The translations under genes were made by a program, and so were the position numbers. Of a stretch of 15,016 bases of DNA, positions 14,348 to 15,016 are shown in pieces; within the stretch, counting starts at the first letter, position 1; each line of letters opens with the position of its first letter. Origin of the DNA: Flavobacteriaceae bacterium UBA2765 (GTDB lineage: Bacteria; Bacteroidota; Bacteroidia; Flavobacteriales; Flavobacteriaceae); NCBI GenBank assembly GCA_002352665.1, contig DEIV01000132.1, positions 1 to 15,016 on the forward strand. Reading direction: 5' to 3'. Below the pieces are notes generated by a model, which had not been told where the DNA came from, did no database searches, and saw nothing but the letters and a program-made list of their open reading frames with translations.

Positions 14348-15016
14348 ATGAATCGAGAAAGGACTGTTTCAGAGGCTATTCATTACAGACGATCCGTAAG
14401 GATTTTTGATGCAAAAAAACCGATTGATTCAAAAAAAGTCAGACAATGCATTAATCTGGCTGTATTAGCACCAAACAGCAGTAACATGCAGCTTTGGGAA
14501 TTTCATCATATTGTTTCTAAAGACCTTAAAAGCAAAATAATTCCTTATTGTTTCGATCAAAATGCTGCTAAAACTGCACAACAGTTATTGATTGTAGTTG
14601 TCCGAAAAGACCTATGGAAAAAACGAGCAAATGCCAATATAAAACATATAGATGCTATTTATGAGCCTAAACCCAAATTAGAACAAAGCAGCAGGGAAAA
14701 AGTAATTAGAAATTATTACAGTAAATTAATTCCATTTGCTTATGCTGATTTTTTTGGAATTTTAGGATGGGTCAAATTTTTTATAGTTTCTCTTATCGGA
14801 TTATTTAGACCAATGTATAGAGAAGTTAGAGCCAAAGACATGCGAGTTGTTGCTCATAAAAGTGCCGGATTAGCTGCCCAAAATTTTATGTTAAGCATGG
14901 CAGCCATCGATTATGACACCTGCCCAATGGAAGGTACAGACACATGGAGAATTAAACGTTTGTTGCAATTACCTTTAGGTGCAGAAATAAATATGGTAAT
15001 TGGATGTGGTATCAGA
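14348..15016 (+). CDS. nitroreductase-family flavoprotein (3' end beyond window)
   Basis: The ATG at 14348 opens 223 codons with no stop before the right edge. The FMN-binding start RRSVRIFD (14-21) and the APNSSNMQLWEF block (41-52) are typical of the nitroreductase fold. So is the later stretch AAQNFMLSMAAIDYDTCPME (176-195), continuing to the GCGIR at the edge, where the family usually has a V/I-G-Y/G-R end-strand. These enzymes use FMN and NAD(P)H to reduce nitro groups, quinones or other electron-poor substrates. Between about 105 and 165 is an extra segment with hydrophobic KLIPFAYADFFGILGW and KFFIVSLIGLF, which might touch the membrane. It starts 20 bp after the alkB stop, so the two are probably co-transcribed. 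Only the last few tens of residues are missing. Confidence 0.88.
   Translation, partial: MNRERTVSEAIHYRRSVRIFDAKKPIDSKKVRQCINLAVLAPNSSNMQLWEFHHIVSKDLKSKIIPYCFDQNAAKTAQQLLIVVVRKDLWKKRANANIKHIDAIYEPKPKLEQSSREKVIRNYYSKLIPFAYADFFGILGWVKFFIVSLIGLFRPMYREVRAKDMRVVAHKSAGLAAQNFMLSMAAIDYDTCPMEGTDTWRIKRLLQLPLGAEINMVIGCGIR

Noticed and set aside
1..15016. CRISPR array, insertion sequence, tRNA, rRNA or phage island
   Set aside because: No regularly spaced repeats, transposase or integrase genes, or RNA-gene signatures were seen on either strand.

Overview
The window looks like chromosomal DNA of a marine-type Flavobacteriaceae/Bacteroidota. It is AT-rich, uses Bacteroidota promoter elements (TTG, a spacer of about 19-20 bp, TAnnTTTG), has weak Shine-Dalgarno sequences, and carries type IX secretion (T9SS) C-terminal sorting-domain sequence twice. 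No rRNA, tRNA, insertion sequence, phage gene or CRISPR array was seen. The species assignment is inference.

Layout. (1) 1-1291 (-) is a secreted T9SS cargo protein cut by the left edge just as its sorting domain begins. Opposite to it, at 1418-1621 (+), lies an orphan, broken T9SS sorting-domain tail. (2) 1629-2090 (-) is an FKBP prolyl-isomerase lipoprotein with its own promoter. (3) 2218-7089 (-) is a block of seven genes that I read as one redox/stress regulon in three transcription units: marR-gapN-GNAT, secreted CxxC protein-yceI-DUF2024, and a small thioredoxin-like gene. The first gene of each unit is preceded by the same 13-bp palindrome (WTAGKANTCCTAA on the + strand). In two units the palindrome sits exactly between the -33 TTG and the -7 TAnnTTTG, where a MarR-type repressor would block RNA polymerase. 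The MarR protein encoded here has an extra C-terminal four-cysteine tail and is the obvious candidate sensor. (4) 7497-12978 (-) is the ilvDBNC operon for valine/isoleucine synthesis: dihydroxy-acid dehydratase, acetolactate synthase large and small subunits, and class II ketol-acid reductoisomerase. It has a possible Ile/Val-rich leader peptide upstream and a hairpin after ilvC. (5) 13299 onward (+) is an AlkB-type membrane alkane hydroxylase followed after 20 bp by a nitroreductase-family gene that runs off the right edge.

How the genes may work together. The regulon combines a thiol-type regulator, a thioredoxin-like protein, a periplasmic CxxC protein, a YceI lipoprotein and an NADP-dependent glyceraldehyde-3-phosphate dehydrogenase that makes NADPH. 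This suggests a response to an electrophile or oxidant, but the inducer cannot be read from the sequence. The ilv operon is ordinary biosynthesis. The alkB/nitroreductase pair has no rubredoxin or rubredoxin reductase in view, so its electron donor must lie elsewhere or be different.
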